Source: DRPG01 sp964655065 (lineage in GTDB: Bacteria; Myxococcota_A; UBA796; GCA-2862545). From it: 64,000 bases of DNA. This document shows positions 60,685 through 64,000 of the stretch, one piece after another. The number at the start of each line of letters is the position of its first letter. Position 1 is the first letter of the stretch. The notes under the pieces are model-generated. The model saw nothing but the letters and a program-made list of their open reading frames with translations. It did not search any database and had not been told where the DNA came from. The stretch lies in assembly GCA_964655065.1 (NCBI GenBank), contig CAZZLC010000004.1, positions 144,531 to 208,530 of the forward strand. Direction: 5' to 3'. The position numbers and the translations under genes are program-made.

Positions 60685-62133
60685 CTAGAACATCTGCTTC
60701 CGCTTGGAGGACGAAAGAATCCCCATCGCTTCACGGTACTTGGCCACCGTCCTCCGGGCCACGCGAATCCCGTCCGTCTTCAGCGCGTCGGCGATCGCCT
60801 GATCGGACAGCGGCTTGCGGGGGTCCTCGTCGGCCATGATGGCCTTGATCTTGCTCTTGATGGCCTCGGCGGCCATGTCGCCGCCGGTCTGCTGCTTCAC
60901 GGCCGCCGAGAAGAAGAACTTCAGCTCGAAGATGCCGTGTGGCGTGTGCACGTACTTGTTCTTGGTGACCCTCGAGACGGTCGACATGTGCACTTCGACG
61001 TCGTCGGCCACGTCCTGCAGGACCATCGGCCGGAGCCGGTCGACCCCGTGATCGAAGAAGTCCCGCTGGAACTTGAGGATGGACTCCATCACCTTCCGGA
61101 TGGTGCTCCGGCGGTTGTTGATGGACTTGATGAGGAACCTGGCCCCGCGCAGCTTGTCGAGGAGGTAGTCACGGTCCGCCTTCGAGGCACCTTCGAGGAC
61201 CTTCTGGTAGTACCGGCTCACCCGCAGGTCGGGCATGCCGTCCTCGTTGAGGGAGACGATCCACTCCCCGTGACGCTTGGTGACGTGGATGTCGGGCGTG
61301 ATGTAGCGGGCCTCCTCGCCCGCGAACCCGCGCCCCGGCCGCGGCTCGAGCTCCTGGATCATCTTGTGGTACTCGATGACGTCCTCGACATCGAGATCCA
61401 GGCGCCGGGCGATCTCGGCATAGTTGCGACGCTCGAGGTTCTCGAGGTGGGCCGAGAGGATGCGCTCGAAGTTCTCGTCGTCGGGGAACGAAGCCCGGGC
61501 CTGGATGATCAGGCACTCTCCGAGGTCGCGCGCACCGCAGCCGATGGGGTCGAGGCTCTGCACGAGCTCGAGCGCTTCCTCCGCGACCTCGAGATCCACG
61601 CCTGCGTCCCGCGCGATCTCCTCGAGCGGCACCGCCAGGTACCCCCGCTCGTCGAGCGAGTGCACGATCGTCTCGGCCGAGTGCAGCTCGTCGTCGCCAC
61701 AGCGCGTCATGTGCAGCTGAAAGAGGAGGTGCTCGGCGAGCGACTCGCCGTACGTGAGGTTCGTCTCGATGGGCGGAAGGTCGTCGTAGATGGTTCCGCC
61801 CTGCGTGCCGTGCACCCGAGACGCGCGATCGTTCATCTGAGAGAGGAACCCTTCCCAGTCGAAGTTCTCGACCGTCTCCCCGTTGGCCTGCTCGGACGAC
61901 TCCTGGGTGGCCGACTTCTCCGTCTTGTCGCGAAGCGAGCGCTCGGCATCGGACTCGGCGCCGGCGCTGTCGGGCACTACCTCGAGCGTGGGATTCTCGA
62001 GCATGGCCTCCTGGACGTGCTGCACCATCTCGAGATGGTTGTACTGCAGCAGCTTGATGGCCTGCTGCAGCATCGGCGTCATGACCAGGTTCTGCTTGAG
62101 CCCCATGGTGAGGCCGACAGAAATGTCAGGCAT
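60685..62133 (-). CDS. rpoN: RNA polymerase sigma-54 factor
   Basis: 482 aa. Gln/Leu-rich N-terminus (GLKQNLVMTPMLQQAIKLLQ), acidic linker, core-binding region (GEWIVSLNEDGMPDLRVSRY), HTH VSRVTKNKYVHTPHG, and the RpoN box ARRTVAKYREAMGI. It recognises -24/-12 promoters and needs enhancer-binding activators. ATG 62133 with GGGGA upstream. Confidence 0.97.
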   Translation of the reverse strand: MPDISVGLTMGLKQNLVMTPMLQQAIKLLQYNHLEMVQHVQEAMLENPTLEVVPDSAGAESDAERSLRDKTEKSATQESSEQANGETVENFDWEGFLSQMNDRASRVHGTQGGTIYDDLPPIETNLTYGESLAEHLLFQLHMTRCGDDELHSAETIVHSLDERGYLAVPLEEIARDAGVDLEVAEEALELVQSLDPIGCGARDLGECLIIQARASFPDDENFERILSAHLENLERRNYAEIARRLDLDVEDVIEYHKMIQELEPRPGRGFAGEEARYITPDIHVTKRHGEWIVSLNEDGMPDLRVSRYYQKVLEGASKADRDYLLDKLRGARFLIKSINNRRSTIRKVMESILKFQRDFFDHGVDRLRPMVLQDVADDVEVHMSTVSRVTKNKYVHTPHGIFELKFFFSAAVKQQTGGDMAAEAIKSKIKAIMADEDPRKPLSDQAIADALKTDGIRVARRTVAKYREAMGILSSSKRKQMF

Positions 62134-62294
62134 GCGTTCCCCGATGGGCGCACCACGACAGCGATGCCTACGAGGACATCTACTGTACGTGGCGAGTGCA
62201 TTCGCGCCAGTGGCACCAGTGCACAGGAGTAGAAGTAAGCGTATCGAGAGCTTTGACCAGCCTTTCCGGCCCGTCGTCACCCTAGCCTGCTTCC

Positions 62295-62322
62295 ATTATA
62301 TGCCACCAGCTCGCCGTGTAAA
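62295..62322 (-). promoter_or_regulatory. Sigma-70 promoter upstream of rpoN
   Basis: TTTACA (62322-62317), 16-base spacer, consensus TATAAT (62300-62295). The sequence around is unusually AT-rich here. Predicted start near 62288 gives a leader of about 155 bases before rpoN. Together with the rest of 62134-62429 it contains no gene. Confidence 0.7.
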
Positions 62323-62429
62323 GCCTCCCCCGCACTTTCCGATGCGAGATCCGTGCCGTCCACGTAACGTGCTGCATCGTGGCGGACCGCCGCGACCACG
62401 GAGAGGTTCCCACGAGTGGGGCGCGACGG

Positions 62430-63938
<1,509 letters not shown>

Positions 63939-64000
63939 CGTGCCCGGATCGACGTTGATTTATGGATCGAGCTTCTGGAGCGAGCACTTGTACCCGCGGC
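63939..64000 (-). pseudogene. pyrG: N-terminal fragment of pyrG, separated by in-frame TAA
   Basis: Minus-strand reading gives RGYKCSLQKLDP, TAA (63962-63960), INVDPGTMSPF. Known CTP synthases read KLDPYINVDPGTM here, so the stop replaces Tyr by a single base change (TAT/TAC to TAA). The rest of the N-terminus lies beyond the window. Confidence 0.8.

Overview
The window is very GC-rich DNA, packed with chromosomal housekeeping and signalling genes. Many starts are GTG or TTG and confirmed by GGAGG-type Shine-Dalgarno sites, adjacent genes often overlap by 1-8 bases (ATGA/GTGA), and convergent genes run into each other. I see no phage, IS element, CRISPR array or rRNA. The gene set suggests a Gram-negative delta-lineage bacterium, most likely Myxococcota: RpoN with a sigma-54-type promoter, ExbB/ExbD, an RND adaptor, lipoproteins, a single-chain GcvP, a short RdgC, PP2C phosphatase and vWA proteins, and a C-terminally extended rhomboid. 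That placement is inference.

Layout: 1-5664 (mostly minus) holds an RND adaptor (cut by the window edge), a phosphoglycerate-dehydrogenase-like enzyme, an Alg13/Alg14-like split glycosyltransferase with a GT4 enzyme, a TPR membrane protein and a lipoprotein. queG (plus) converges on a PfkB/adenosine kinase. From 7870 to 15809 the minus strand carries a 1219-aa AAA plus HerA-like ATPase, its winged-helix-like neighbour, trxB and a rhomboid protease. A Lon-substrate-domain protein and gamma-glutamyltransferase follow. 18519-22634 (plus) is a PP2C / vWA / membrane coiled-coil trio. 22627-30912 (minus) holds a metallo-beta-lactamase-fold protein, tRNA-Arg(CCG), a nucleic-acid-related cluster (RdgC and partner, a protein with two Sm/Hfq-like segments, an IF2_N coiled-coil protein), a membrane-anchored subtilase and SppA. 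Then come a Dam-type methylase, a thiolase operon, a small basic protein, accD-folC-holB, an S66 peptidase and pyruvate kinase.

40062-48029 (minus) carries a GNAT protein, an N-formylglutamate amidohydrolase, a lipoprotein hydrolase, an N6-adenine methyltransferase with a fused HsdS-like C-terminus, YgfZ, a Pro-rich membrane protein, an FtsB-like protein and ExbD/ExbB. An RpoD-family sigma gene at 48298 has a sigma-54 -24/-12 promoter and a cluster of TCGGACA half-sites. The fmdB-folD-gcvT-gcvH-gcvP operon makes and uses one-carbon units. Two ArsA/Get3-like ATPases follow, then metK-sucC-sucD, rpoN-hpf and pyrG, whose reading frame is broken by an in-frame TAA near the window edge.

Most worth checking: the ATPase/winged-helix pair with a degenerate second P-loop; the protein with two Sm/Hfq-like segments; the sigma-54 promoter with repeat cluster driving a second sigma factor; the complementary lysine loss in the two ArsA-like ATPases; the pyrG nonsense codon; the methylase-HsdS fusion; and the palindrome plus structured leader upstream of metK.
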